This document shows positions 36,588 through 46,408 of a stretch of 64,000 nucleotides of DNA, piece after piece. The notes below the pieces were generated by a model. That model saw nothing but the letters and a program-made list of their open reading frames with translations, searched no databases and was not told where the DNA came from. Both the position numbers and the translations under genes were made by a program. This DNA comes from Lysinibacillus irui. GTDB taxonomy: Bacteria > Bacillota > Bacilli > Bacillales_A > Planococcaceae. The DNA is taken from contig NZ_CP113527.1 of the NCBI RefSeq assembly GCF_028877475.1, positions 1,419,501 to 1,483,500 of the forward strand. The letters are read 5' to 3'. The first letter of the stretch is position 1, and each line of letters starts with the position of its first letter.

Positions 36588-38093
36588 ATGGAACGTGAAG
36601 GGAATTATTTAAAATCCCCAGATTTACTTCCAGTGACACATCAACAAAGAAATATTGGAACATTTGGTTTTGCGGTAATTTGGGTAGGAATGGCGATTGT
36701 ATTAGCGGCTTTTGCTATCGGTGGTTCAGCAATAATGAACTTATCATTGCCAATGGTCATATTTGCAACATTGGTAGGTTCCTGTTTAATCGGTGTCTTT
36801 ATGACGTTAATTGGTGATATTGGGATAGAGCATGGGCTTTCTTTCCCTGTCTATATGCGCGCACCATTCGGTACATTTGGTACCCATATACCATCCCTTG
36901 TACGTGGTGTTACTGCTGCATGTTGGTTCGGTCTTAATACCTATTTCGGTGCGTTAGCAATAAACGGTATTTTAAACTTATTATTTGGTTTTGATAATTG
37001 GTTTATCTGTTTCCTTGTTTTTGCAGCACTTCAACTCTTTAATACATCACTAGGCATTAAATCCATTGAACGCTTTGCTGATTTAGCAGCACCTGTCATT
37101 ATTTTAATTTCTTGCTGGATGTATTACACATTGGCAGATAATGCTACATCTCAAGGGAAAAATGTTTGGACATGGGTGGAAACTCCAACAACTGGCTTTG
37201 CCGCCTTTACCGCGTTTATGGTAGTGGTAATGGCAAATATGGGCTTCTGGGCAACACTGGCAGCTGACATGCCGTCCTTGTCTCGGTTTTTTAAAGCACC
37301 TAAAAATGAGCGTAACTGGTTCAAACGTAATAAAACACAGCTCGTTGGGTCATTGATCGTTATGCCGATTACCAACACATTCATTGTAACAATTGGCGCT
37401 GTTTGTTATATGGCTGTAGCTTCTGCTGATCCAATCAATGCTTTACAGCAAAGTGCAAGCGGCTTTATTTTAGGGATTTTATTGTTGATGATTGTGTTAG
37501 CGCAATGGTCAACTAATACATCAGCCAATGTTGTACCTGCGGCTACTATTTTCTCTAATATTGGTGGACCAAAAGTACCGTTTTGGGTAGGGGTTGTTAT
37601 TGCAGGTATAATTGGAATTCTGGCACAGCCATGGAGTCTATTTGATGTCATGGTCAATGTCCTATTAATAATTGGTGGTATTTTAACGGCCATCGTCGGT
37701 ATTTTATTTGCTGATTATTACCTACTCCGTAAGCGTCGTGTACACGTTAAAGACCTTTATGAATTAAACGGACAATTTAAATATTATAAGGGCTTTAATA
37801 TGGCTGGATTAATTGCCTGGGTAATTGGGGGCGCTATTGCGAATATATTTGCAACCTATTCCTCGCTAGTAGGGTTTGTTGTTGGAGCGGCTGTATATTA
37901 TGTATTGGCGAAGTATTGGTGGTTTAAAAAGTATCCTCAGGCAGAGCTAGATGATCCAAGCGATGATAAATATTTAGGCATTACGGTTGGGCATAATTTG
38001 GATGAAATATTTGGCCAACCAGCAGCTGCTCCAGAGGAAGATGAACTGGTGGAGCAAGCAGATCCTCTGTTAGAAATGAAGGGTGCCGAGTAA
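36588..38093 (+). CDS. NCS1 family cytosine/uracil/allantoin permease
   Basis: A 501-residue transporter with about twelve membrane helices and NCS1-like features (LPVTHQQRNIGTFGFAVIWVGMA at the start, an FADYYLLRKRRV cytoplasmic loop). The context points to uracil, thymine or dihydropyrimidine uptake for the adjacent catabolic enzymes. Start at 36588 after AAAAGGAGAG; the upstream extension from 36525 is unsupported. Acidic C-terminal tail of about 45 residues. Confidence 0.88.
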   Translation: MEREGNYLKSPDLLPVTHQQRNIGTFGFAVIWVGMAIVLAAFAIGGSAIMNLSLPMVIFATLVGSCLIGVFMTLIGDIGIEHGLSFPVYMRAPFGTFGTHIPSLVRGVTAACWFGLNTYFGALAINGILNLLFGFDNWFICFLVFAALQLFNTSLGIKSIERFADLAAPVIILISCWMYYTLADNATSQGKNVWTWVETPTTGFAAFTAFMVVVMANMGFWATLAADMPSLSRFFKAPKNERNWFKRNKTQLVGSLIVMPITNTFIVTIGAVCYMAVASADPINALQQSASGFILGILLLMIVLAQWSTNTSANVVPAATIFSNIGGPKVPFWVGVVIAGIIGILAQPWSLFDVMVNVLLIIGGILTAIVGILFADYYLLRKRRVHVKDLYELNGQFKYYKGFNMAGLIAWVIGGAIANIFATYSSLVGFVVGAAVYYVLAKYWWFKKYPQAELDDPSDDKYLGITVGHNLDEIFGQPAAAPEEDELVEQADPLLEMKGAE

Positions 38094-38138
38094 GAAAGAC
38101 AACATCTTGACATTTTCAAAAGAAGGTGAGGTGATGGC

Positions 38139-38348
38139 ATGTCTGAATTCCAACAAAGCACAGAGGAAATCCAAAAAGTGGATCATTATTTAGATAGTGG
38201 CTTCAAAATCAAATATGTCTACGAAAACTTAAGTGGGATGTTTGTCGAATTTGCTCGCCAAGATGAAGTAACATTACTGCAAATTTTAACAGCAGATGCA
38301 CGGAAATACTTCTCTGCTAAATTACAAGAACAAACTTTATTACAATAA
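38139..38348 (+). CDS. Small unknown protein at the end of the pyrimidine operon
   Basis: A 69-residue soluble protein with RBS GAAGGTGAGG, 45 bp after the permease and directly followed by a strong terminator, so it belongs to the operon. The sequence alternates short helical and strand-like segments (YLDSGFKIKYVYENLSGMFVEF) with no cysteines or membrane segment. I do not recognise a family. Position suggests a role linked to the pathway or transporter. Confidence 0.65.
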   Translation: MSEFQQSTEEIQKVDHYLDSGFKIKYVYENLSGMFVEFARQDEVTLLQILTADARKYFSAKLQEQTLLQ

Positions 38349-38659
38349 CGAAGTAAACTCTATTCCTTTCATCGTGATCGGAATAGAGTTTTTTGAATTT
38401 TCGGATTATAGTAGGGCTATATATGACAGGAATCAGCGGATGGATTCCGGGTTCTTAGAAAATGGATAAATAATTAAACAAAGAGGTGTCTCTACTGATG
38501 AGTAAAGGCATCTTTTTATTTCTATGAGCATAGCTATTCTATAAAAATAGCCATATTTTTTGTTTTTCCTAAAAATACATTTGTCTTTTTTAGAAAAATT
38601 GATTATTATTTTAAAGTAAAAACATCGTAGAAAGAACAACAGAAAAGAGGCGTAACAGA
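38349..38659 (+). other. Intergenic region before the amino acid permease
   Basis: About 310 bp without a gene. Contains the operon terminator at 38356-38394, a weak hairpin with wobble pairs followed by T at about 38480-38518, and an AT-rich stretch that presumably holds the permease promoter. No riboswitch motif recognised. Confidence 0.5.
38356..38394 (+). terminator. Intrinsic terminator of the pyrimidine operon
   Basis: Perfect stem AACTCTATTCC/GGAATAGAGTT followed by six T residues. Confidence 0.9.
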
Positions 38660-40027
38660 GTGGCCAATAAAGAATTAAAACGAGGATTAGAAGCACGTCA
38701 TATCCAAATGATTGCGCTTGGCGGGACAATTGGAGTTGGCCTATTTATGGGCTCAGCAAGTGCTATTCAATGGACGGGTCCTTCCGTACTCCTTGCCTAT
38801 GGGATTGCAGGTATTTTTATATTTTTCATTATGAGGGCAATGGGTGAGATGCTTTATATGGAGCCGAGTACTGGCTCTTTTGCGACATTTGGTTACAAAT
38901 ATATTCATCCGTTGGCGGGTTATTTAACTGCGTGGAGTAACTGGTTTCAATGGGTAATTGTTGGGATGTCGGAAATTATAGCAGTGGGAACGTATATGCA
39001 ATATTGGTACCCTGAGTTACCAGCTTGGATACCGGGTCTTATTGCTATGGTGATATTAGGGGTTGCGAACTTTATCTCTGTCAAATCATTTGGTGAGTTT
39101 GAGTTTTGGTTTGCTATGATTAAAATCGTCACGATTATTTTGATGATTATCGCAGGGGTTGGACTAATTTTCTTTGGCTTTGGCAATGATGGTATTGCGA
39201 TTGGCTTATCCAACTTATGGAGTCATGGTGGCTTCTTTACTGGTGGCTGGACAGGTTTCTTCTTTGCATTATCCTTAGTAGTCGCTGCCTATCAAGGGGT
39301 AGAGCTAATTGGGATTACGGCGGGAGAAGCAAAAAATCCGCAGAAAACAATTACCAATGCGATTCAAAGTATTATTTGGCGTATTTTAATATTCTATATC
39401 GGAGCTATTTTTGTGATTGTTACAGTCTATCCATGGGATGAACTTGGCACAATCGGTAGCCCGTTTGTTGCAACATTTGCTAAGGTTGGTATTACAGCTG
39501 CTGCAGGTATTATTAATTTTGTTGTCATCACAGCGGCTATGTCAGGCTGTAACAGTGGGATTTATAGTGCTGGACGTATGTTATATACGCTTGCTATGAA
39601 TGGACAAGCACCCAAATTTTTCGCCAAGCTTTCGAGTAATGGTGTACCTTTATTTGGTACAGCTGGTGTGTTAGTTGGACTAGTTATTGGCGTTATTCTT
39701 AGCTATATTGCACCTGAAAATTTATTTGTCTATGTGTATAGTGCGAGTGTTTTACCAGGGATGATTCCATGGTTTATTATTTTAATTAGTCAAATTCGAT
39801 TTAGAAAGGTGAAGGGAGCCCAACTTGCAGAGCATCCTTTCAAAATGCCTTTCGCGCCATTAACAAACTATGTAACGATTATCTTTTTAATTATGGTACT
39901 AATTGGCATGTGGTTTAATGATGATACGCGTATATCATTAATTGTTGGCATCGTTTTTTTAGTACTTGTCACAGTCAGCTACTATGTATTTGGTATTGGC
40001 AAAAACCGATACGGTAAGATTCAATAG
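38660..40027 (+). CDS. APC-family amino acid permease
   Basis: A 455-residue transporter with about twelve helices and the amino acid permease signature near the N-terminus ([21 protein letters not shown]). Later it has [13 protein letters not shown] after helix 6. Resembles Bacillus amino acid/GABA-type permeases; substrate not predictable. GTG start after AAAAGAGG. Single-gene unit with its own terminator. Confidence 0.88.
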   Translation: MANKELKRGLEARHIQMIALGGTIGVGLFMGSASAIQWTGPSVLLAYGIAGIFIFFIMRAMGEMLYMEPSTGSFATFGYKYIHPLAGYLTAWSNWFQWVIVGMSEIIAVGTYMQYWYPELPAWIPGLIAMVILGVANFISVKSFGEFEFWFAMIKIVTIILMIIAGVGLIFFGFGNDGIAIGLSNLWSHGGFFTGGWTGFFFALSLVVAAYQGVELIGITAGEAKNPQKTITNAIQSIIWRILIFYIGAIFVIVTVYPWDELGTIGSPFVATFAKVGITAAAGIINFVVITAAMSGCNSGIYSAGRMLYTLAMNGQAPKFFAKLSSNGVPLFGTAGVLVGLVIGVILSYIAPENLFVYVYSASVLPGMIPWFIILISQIRFRKVKGAQLAEHPFKMPFAPLTNYVTIIFLIMVLIGMWFNDDTRISLIVGIVFLVLVTVSYYVFGIGKNRYGKIQ

Positions 40028-40038
40028 AATAGTTTAAG

Positions 40039-40074
40039 AGGATGCATCTCAAAAATGGGATGCATCCTTTTTTT
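40039..40074 (+). terminator. Intrinsic terminator after the permease gene
   Basis: Twelve-bp stem around GGATGCATC with AAAAAT loop and a T-run. Confidence 0.9.
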
Positions 40075-40170
40075 GCTAGCACAATTTTTACATAATTCAA
40101 CTGTAAAAAGCCAAACTACTAAAAAGTTTATACGATGGACATGTCTTGGGAAATCAAGGAGTTGATATGG

Positions 40171-41568
40171 ATGCGTGGGATACCTGAACAAATCGTTGCA
40201 CATTTAAAGCAGGAATTAAATGAAATAGATGATGTAAAACTGAAAATGATGGCAACGGAAGAAGGGGACGTCACGGTCATTTATTTCTCCTCTCTTATTG
40301 AAAAAATGACCTTACAAACCATGGTAATAATACCGTTGGCCAATAATTTAAAACAGATACATCAAATGTCTCAATATATAGATGCAAAGGACGTAAAGGA
40401 TGTCATTAAACGATTGAATGCTGGTCAAACCTTGCTATTCTTTCATGAAACAAATGCACTTGTAAGTATGGATACATTTAGTGCACCAATCAGAGCTATA
40501 ACCAATACTGAAACAGAATCAACCGTGATTGGGCCACAGGATGCATTCACAGAATCATTGGAAACCAATATTTCTTTAGTAAGAAGACGTATTCAAAGTT
40601 CTATGCTAAAAAATGAAAACCGGATTGTAGGTTCTGAGGCTAATATTAAAATATCGATCGTGTATATGGACAATATTGTGAATGACGAAAACTTGAAAAA
40701 TTTAAGAAATCGAATTGATCAAGTGAATTATCCATTATTTACGGATATTTCAGTTTTAAAGCAATTAATAGAAGATAATCCGTTATCACCCTTTCCACAA
40801 TATTATATGACCGTACGTCCAGATAGTGTTTGTCGGTACCTTCTAGATGGTAGAATTGTTGTGTTTATGGATAACAGTCAATTAGCGATTGTCTGCCCTA
40901 CATCCTTTTTTGAGATGTTCGTTTCGATTGAGGATTATTACAACCGCTGGACAACGGCATCTTTATTAAGGATGCTGCGCTTTTTTGGTTTTTTCATAAC
41001 GATCATGATTACACCAATGTATATTTCAGCTTTAACCTTCCATCCAGAAATTTTGCCTTATGAATTATTGTTAAGCCTTCAAGAGTCGAGGAGTAAGGTA
41101 CCATTTCCACCTTTGATTGAAGTGTTATTTATCGAGCTAATTATTGAAGTCTTACGAGAAGCGGGCTCTCGAATGCCTGCAAAAGTCGGCCAAACAATTG
41201 GTATCGTAGGAGGTATTGTAATAGGTACGGCGGCTGTAGAAGCAGGATTACTCAGCAATATTCTAATCGTCCTGGTCGCAACATCTGCCTTATTATCGTT
41301 CCTACCACCAATCTTTTTAATGAGTAATACGAGCCGCTTTATACGATATATTTTTATTTTATCCGCAGGGCTCTTTGGTTTATTTGGCCAGATGCTCGCC
41401 TTTGCATGGTTAATCCATCATTTACTAAGTCTAAAATCTTTAGGAACAAATTATATGACACCAGGGATACCAAGAAAGCCGACAGATTTATTAGATAATG
41501 TCATCAGATTTCCATTGAAATATTTAACGAAAAAGACGGGAATTTCAAGAACTCAGACAAAAAAGTAG
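40171..41568 (+). CDS. Spore germination protein GerA family (A subunit)
   Basis: A-subunit of a nutrient germinant receptor in the spore inner membrane. About 465 residues: N-terminal soluble domain (1-260) with the family motif IVYMDNIVN and RPDSVCRYLLDGRIVVFMDNS, then four or five membrane helices including LPPIFLMSNTSRFIRY. The start at 40171 follows AAGGAG; a frame from 40135 is possible. First gene of a complete A-B-C receptor operon, normally expressed in the forespore. Confidence 0.9.
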   Translation: MRGIPEQIVAHLKQELNEIDDVKLKMMATEEGDVTVIYFSSLIEKMTLQTMVIIPLANNLKQIHQMSQYIDAKDVKDVIKRLNAGQTLLFFHETNALVSMDTFSAPIRAITNTETESTVIGPQDAFTESLETNISLVRRRIQSSMLKNENRIVGSEANIKISIVYMDNIVNDENLKNLRNRIDQVNYPLFTDISVLKQLIEDNPLSPFPQYYMTVRPDSVCRYLLDGRIVVFMDNSQLAIVCPTSFFEMFVSIEDYYNRWTTASLLRMLRFFGFFITIMITPMYISALTFHPEILPYELLLSLQESRSKVPFPPLIEVLFIELIIEVLREAGSRMPAKVGQTIGIVGGIVIGTAAVEAGLLSNILIVLVATSALLSFLPPIFLMSNTSRFIRYIFILSAGLFGLFGQMLAFAWLIHHLLSLKSLGTNYMTPGIPRKPTDLLDNVIRFPLKYLTKKTGISRTQTKK

Positions 41569-41581
41569 GAAGAGAAATTAG

Positions 41582-42670
41582 GTGAAGACGTTGAGCACAG
41601 CTAAATTAAAGGTTTTGAACCGCTATCATGTCATCTTTTTGGCTCAAAGCATTATGATTGGTACAGGTATACTTTCGTTGCCGCAAAAAATGAGTTCGAT
41701 GGGGTATACTCAGTGGCTTGTGCCGATTATATTTGGAATAACTGCTACGTTAACTCTTTGGCCAATGGTTTGGCTTTGCTCTAAATATCCTACTGAGCAT
41801 TTATTTCGTATCAACGAAATATTATTAGGAAAAATCATAGGAAAGGCCATTAACCTATTTTTTGTCTTGCAATTTATTGTCTTTAGTGCAGGTATCATTA
41901 GTAATTATATGCATCTCATTCAAAGTACAGCGCTGCCTGAACAAACGATCACATTGCCTGTTATTTGTTTATTACTTTTACTTATTTACATTGTAAGTGG
42001 GGGCATAAAATCAATAGCTAGATTTTGCATGATGACTTTTTTTATAACAATCCCCATGGTCTACTTTACACGGTGGGCAATTGAAAAAGGGGAGTTTAGC
42101 CATTTACTTCCGTTATTTAATTTTAATGCGAAACAATTTTTTGATGCGTTCAAAGATGGCTATTTATCAATCCTTGGTTATGAATTAATCATGATTTATT
42201 TTCCTTATATTATGGATCAGAAAAAGGCATTTCGCCATTCGCTAATCGGGATTTGGATTAGTATTTTTCTTTGTTTTTTCACAACAGTCGTAAGTGTCAT
42301 CTATTATTCTGAATGGCAATTGAAAAATGTGGAGTTTTCTGTATTGAATTTATTTAAAGCTGGTGAATTTACGTTTGTTGAACGAATAGATATTATTGGG
42401 ATCACGCTATGGGTATTTTTAATATTATCATCCGTAACTGCCTATGTATGGTGTGCCAAAATAGGAATTGACTCAGTATTTAAAAAGAAAAAAATTTATA
42501 TACTCTATTTAATTGCAGCTATCATATTTGTGATTGTCAAGATGCCTTTTTCCCGCGAGGTTCAAGAAAAGCTATTTGCAGCAAGTAATTATATAGGCTA
42601 TATGCTAATTATTTGGCCAGTCATATTAATGCTCGTATATGCAGTTAGAAAAAAGAAGGTGGAGCAATGA
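41582..42670 (+). CDS. Spore germination protein GerB family (B subunit)
   Basis: A 362-residue ten-helix APC-type membrane protein, the presumed ligand-binding subunit of the receptor (QSIMIGTGILSLPQKMSSMGYTQ at the start; DGYLSILGYELIMIYFPYI in the middle). Start GTG 41582 or TTG 41591. Overlaps the C-subunit gene by four bases. Confidence 0.9.
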   Translation: MKTLSTAKLKVLNRYHVIFLAQSIMIGTGILSLPQKMSSMGYTQWLVPIIFGITATLTLWPMVWLCSKYPTEHLFRINEILLGKIIGKAINLFFVLQFIVFSAGIISNYMHLIQSTALPEQTITLPVICLLLLLIYIVSGGIKSIARFCMMTFFITIPMVYFTRWAIEKGEFSHLLPLFNFNAKQFFDAFKDGYLSILGYELIMIYFPYIMDQKKAFRHSLIGIWISIFLCFFTTVVSVIYYSEWQLKNVEFSVLNLFKAGEFTFVERIDIIGITLWVFLILSSVTAYVWCAKIGIDSVFKKKKIYILYLIAAIIFVIVKMPFSREVQEKLFAASNYIGYMLIIWPVILMLVYAVRKKKVEQ

Positions 42671-43776
42671 ATAAAAAGCTTCTATGCATCATCCTTTCCT
42701 TGTTATTGTTACTAGTTGGTTGTGCAAGAAAGGAACAAAAGGTTCCACTAGAGGATATAGGTATGGTTGGTACAATGGCTTTTGATTATATAGATGATAA
42801 GCAAATGAAATTAACCGTAGCCATTCCGCAGTATTCGCCCGAAGCACAAAAAAACACACAAATTTTCTCTGTTGCTACTGACCTTGTTTCAAATGGAATA
42901 GTAGAAATTGAAAAGCTATCAGATAAAAAGATTGTCTTTAACCAATTACGTGTTGTCTTAGTCAATGAAGAGTTTGCACGAAAAGGGCAGGTGCGAAAGG
43001 TTATTCAGCATTTATACAGAAATGCAGAGGTAGGCAATAAGGTACTTATTGCTATTGCAAAGGACAATGCAGAAACTATTTTAAAGGGAGATTATCCTGA
43101 TAAACCAAACATTAATTTTTATATTAATGATCTTTTAGAGCCAAGTATTAATACGGCGTTTAATCCCAATACAAATGTCCATGATTTCATTTACACCATT
43201 TCAAATCCAGTGATAGACACAATTCTTCCTTATATTGAAAAGCTTGATGATAAGTTAGAAATAAAGGGTGTTGCTATTTTTAAAGGGAGCCATATGCATG
43301 AACTGATAAAGCCAGAGGAAGCGCTCATTATTCAAGCTTTACAGGGACGAAAAAATCTGGCGCCGCTCCATTTAGATTTGCATGAGGGACATGGTGAAGA
43401 GAAGCTGATGATTGATTTAATTGAGAGTACGGTCAATATACAAAGCAATAAGGATATTGAGTCACCTAAGATAACCATTAACCTTAACATTAAAGGGACA
43501 TTAAGCGAATATAAAGGCGCAAGAGAGTATGAGCTAAAAACCGCTGAGAGCATTAGTCATTTGGAGAAAGATGTTAATAAGCAGCTGAAAGAGGATATCA
43601 CTAAATTTCTAGATAAATTAAAAACGATGGATGTGGATCCTAGTGGATTAAGTGAGAAATTTAGAATGTATTATCACGGAAAATGGACGACTAAAAAAAC
43701 AAGGGAACTAATTAGAAAGCTAAATACAGAAGTACATGTTAAGACATCCATTATTAGTACAGGAACCTTAAAATAA
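42667..43776 (+). CDS. Spore germination lipoprotein GerC family (C subunit)
   Basis: A 369-residue lipoprotein: signal peptide with lipobox LLVGC (C19) and the GerC-type domain containing DIGMVGTMAFDY and the C-terminal EFRMYYHGKW-like segment. Completes the germinant receptor with the two genes upstream. Ends at a bidirectional terminator. Confidence 0.92.
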   Translation: MNKKLLCIILSLLLLLVGCARKEQKVPLEDIGMVGTMAFDYIDDKQMKLTVAIPQYSPEAQKNTQIFSVATDLVSNGIVEIEKLSDKKIVFNQLRVVLVNEEFARKGQVRKVIQHLYRNAEVGNKVLIAIAKDNAETILKGDYPDKPNINFYINDLLEPSINTAFNPNTNVHDFIYTISNPVIDTILPYIEKLDDKLEIKGVAIFKGSHMHELIKPEEALIIQALQGRKNLAPLHLDLHEGHGEEKLMIDLIESTVNIQSNKDIESPKITINLNIKGTLSEYKGAREYELKTAESISHLEKDVNKQLKEDITKFLDKLKTMDVDPSGLSEKFRMYYHGKWTTKKTRELIRKLNTEVHVKTSIISTGTLK

Positions 43777-43831
43777 AAGGACAATCAAATCTGCAATCCA
43801 TTAGAGCGCAGATCTGTTCGTCCTTTTTTAT
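43776..43831. terminator. Bidirectional terminator between gerC and the laccase-domain gene
   Basis: Long hairpin (AAAGGAC outer and AAATCTGC/GCAGAT inner stems) flanked by A-rich and T-rich runs, between convergent genes. Confidence 0.8.
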
Positions 43832-43833
43832 GT

Positions 43834-44595
43834 TTATGATTTGCGCATAATAAAGCTTAAATGTCTGCCTGCTTTTTTGTCCTGACGGTAAGAGAAGCCA
43901 TCAGGGCTAAGGAATGTGCAGGTTGCATCAATTTGTATGTGCTCTGCTGGAATACCTGCAAGCTCACATTGTTTTTTGACGGTTTGTTGATTATCAATAT
44001 GATATTTATTGGTTTCAGCATTAAAATACATGAATTGTTCAGCATAGCCCAGGCTATGGAATTTTTCGTAGACATCTGCGTCAACCTCAAACTTTTGCTG
44101 ACTTAGAGCCATGCCGATTTGAACATGAAAATCCTCAGGTCGGCATTGTTCTTCATGTACTAGATGTTGGAATAACTTTAGGGTTATTTCTTTGACTGTT
44201 CCTTGCCAGCCTGAATGGATAACACCAACTAGTCCATTCACTGCATTATAAAAAATAACGGGAACGCAATCTGCGGTAAAGCTACATACTAATAAATTGG
44301 GCTCTGTGGTATAAAGAGCATCCGTATTTTTAACTGCTGTATCCATTTGCTCAGCTCCACGTCCTTTATCGGCCAATGTAACCTTGTGGAAATTAGCACT
44401 ATGGGTTTGCTCTGTACAAATAAATTGTTGTAAATCACAGTTCAACGTAGCAGCTAATTGTTGACGATTTTCAATCACATCTTGAACATTGTCGCATATG
44501 TGCAACGCCATATTATTTTGCTCCAATTCCAATGGGTCTTTTAAGGTAGTACCCGCAATAAATTGTTCATTATCTACATAAATTTTTGTTTTCAT
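43834..44595 (-). CDS. Laccase-domain purine/polyphenol enzyme, PgeF (YlmD) family
   Basis: A 253-residue protein of the multicopper polyphenol oxidase/YlmD family, whose members act on peptidoglycan intermediates or purine nucleosides. Metal-ligand motifs: CTEQTHSANF, FTADCVPVIFY and VIHSGWQGTVKEI. Start at 44595 (MKTKIYVDN) with GAGGTG upstream; an in-frame GTG at 44604 is part of that RBS. Monocistronic. A true ylmD usually lies in the division cluster, so this may be a second copy. Confidence 0.82.
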   Translation of the reverse strand: MKTKIYVDNEQFIAGTTLKDPLELEQNNMALHICDNVQDVIENRQQLAATLNCDLQQFICTEQTHSANFHKVTLADKGRGAEQMDTAVKNTDALYTTEPNLLVCSFTADCVPVIFYNAVNGLVGVIHSGWQGTVKEITLKLFQHLVHEEQCRPEDFHVQIGMALSQQKFEVDADVYEKFHSLGYAEQFMYFNAETNKYHIDNQQTVKKQCELAGIPAEHIQIDATCTFLSPDGFSYRQDKKAGRHLSFIMRKS

Positions 44596-44763
44596 TCTAA
44601 TCACCTCGTTTTACTATATAGGATTACTTATGGAAAGTATAGGTTGCAGTTATTTGTTATTTAGCTCTCTTTTACCCGACTATCAATCTTTTAGACATAA
44701 TGAACCAATTTCCCTACATATAGTGGAAGGAATGATATTGATAGCTAGAGGAGAGGGCAAATT

Positions 44764-45390
44764 TTGAGTGAACTAAACATATTATTGATTTGCCAATTAG
44801 GTATGGGCCTTTTTTGGATTATTACATATATACTCGTTATTTATAAAGGATGGCGAGATAAACAATATGGCATGCCCATGGCGGCAATTTGTGCCAATAT
44901 TTCATGGGAGTTTATCTTTGCTTTTATCTACCCGCAAAATGATCTCCAACGATTCATTACGCTCATTTGGTTCCTATTAGACATCTTTATTTTAATGCAA
45001 TTTTTACGCTATGCTCCAAATGAATACCGTAGAATGCTTTCAAAAAAATTATTGTATTTCTCCTTTTTGCTGACTTTAGTTTTCAGCATGTTGACGATTT
45101 TAGGCTTAGTCCATGAGTTTCATGATTACGAAGGGAAGTACGCGGCCTTTTTTCAAAATCTCATGATGTCCGGTTTATTTATCGCTCTATTGTTGCAAAG
45201 GGGGAATTTGGCGGGCCAGTCGATGGCAATTGCTATCTGTAAAATGTTAGGTACATTGTTTGCCTCAGTTGGCTTTTATCTCTACTTCCGCACGCCACTG
45301 ATTACCATTATTTCTGTGGCAACGCTCTTTTATGATTGGCTTTATATTCTCTTAATCTATCGTTGGCAGAAGCAAAAACCAAAATTATAA
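44764..45390 (+). CDS. Seven-helix membrane protein, possible Pyr4-type terpene cyclase-like
   Basis: A 208-residue protein with seven predicted helices and very short loops. E49 in NISWEFIFAFIYP (second helix) and D191 in LFYDWLYILLIYRW (last helix) are spaced like the two acidic residues considered catalytic in Pyr4-family membrane terpene cyclases; bacterial relatives of this size exist. No terpenoid genes are adjacent, so the substrate is unknown. TTG start after GAGGAGAGGG. The assignment is a motif-based guess. Confidence 0.45.
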   Translation: MSELNILLICQLGMGLFWIITYILVIYKGWRDKQYGMPMAAICANISWEFIFAFIYPQNDLQRFITLIWFLLDIFILMQFLRYAPNEYRRMLSKKLLYFSFLLTLVFSMLTILGLVHEFHDYEGKYAAFFQNLMMSGLFIALLLQRGNLAGQSMAIAICKMLGTLFASVGFYLYFRTPLITIISVATLFYDWLYILLIYRWQKQKPKL

Positions 45391-45599
45391 CAGATGTACC
45401 TATTGGTAATGTATGCTAATTACAAATAGATTGCAACTTGATGACAAGTGAAAGGATAAAGAGGGCGTCAAAATGGGCTTTGTCTGTTAATGTTGGGGGC
45501 ATGTCATACAATTGTAAAAATCCTTCCAAATATTTTGTGATGATTATCGCACTAAAACTATTTACGATAGTAGTAGAGCAAAGAGGAAGGATGATTAAC

Positions 45600-46208
45600 A
45601 TGTTGAACAAAATCAAAAAAGCAGCATTTTCTTCAGTAATAGCAGCTTCTTTATTAGTACCAGTAGGAGCAATGGCAGCTGAATCCTATACTGTAGCATC
45701 TGGAGATACTCTATGGAAAATAGCGTTGAAAACAGGAACTGGAGTACAAGAATTAATTGATGCCAATCCACAGCTTACGAATCCAAATCAAATTTCCCCT
45801 GGACAAAAAATCACTGTTTCTGTAAAGGAACAAGCAAGTGTTGAACAAGAGGTAGTTAAACTTGTCAATGCAGAGCGCGCAAAAGCAGGTCTACCAGCAT
45901 TACATGAAGATTTAGAGCTATCAAAAGTAGCAAAAAACAAATCTCAAGATATGCATGATAAAAATTACTTTGACCACACTAGTCCAACATATGGCTCACC
46001 TTTTACTATGATGAAAAACTTCGGCATCACCTATAAATCGGCTGGCGAAAATATCGCGAAGGGCCAACGTTCAGCTCAAGAGGTTGTCACAGCTTGGATG
46101 AATAGTGAAGGACACCGAGCTAATATTCTCAACAAAAGCTACACACATATTGGGATAGGCTATGTACAGGATGGGAACTACTGGACACAAATGTTTATTC
46201 AAAAATAA
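45600..46208 (+). CDS. Secreted LysM-CAP domain protein (YkwD-like)
   Basis: A 202-residue secreted protein: signal peptide (1-27, ending AMAA), one LysM domain (about 29-73, YTVASGDTLWKIALKTG) binding peptidoglycan, and a CAP/SCP domain (about 80-202). The CAP domain shows VNAERAKAGLPAL, YFDHTSPTYGSPF, GENIAKG and WMNSEGHRANIL. The start at 45600 lies ten bases after AGAGGAAGG; longer frames lose the signal peptide. Role unknown; such proteins occur in envelopes and spores. Confidence 0.9.
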   Translation: MLNKIKKAAFSSVIAASLLVPVGAMAAESYTVASGDTLWKIALKTGTGVQELIDANPQLTNPNQISPGQKITVSVKEQASVEQEVVKLVNAERAKAGLPALHEDLELSKVAKNKSQDMHDKNYFDHTSPTYGSPFTMMKNFGITYKSAGENIAKGQRSAQEVVTAWMNSEGHRANILNKSYTHIGIGYVQDGNYWTQMFIQK

Positions 46209-46215
46209 TTATACA

Positions 46216-46258
46216 GAACTGCCCGAATTCAGTTGTCACTGATGAGGACAGTTCTTTT
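46216..46258 (+). terminator. Probable terminator after the LysM-CAP gene
   Basis: AGAACTG...CAGTTCT outer stem enclosing a TCAG/CTGA hairpin, then a short T-run. Confidence 0.6.
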
Positions 46259-46408
46259 TATGTAGATAAATAAAATCAAATCAATCCATTTAAAGTATAT
46301 TAAACATCCCTTAATACTTTTCAGAAACAATATGTTTGGGTAAAACGCACAAGAAATTACAATTTTTTCGGCATATTGTATCCATATATGATAGAAAGGG
46401 CGTTTATT

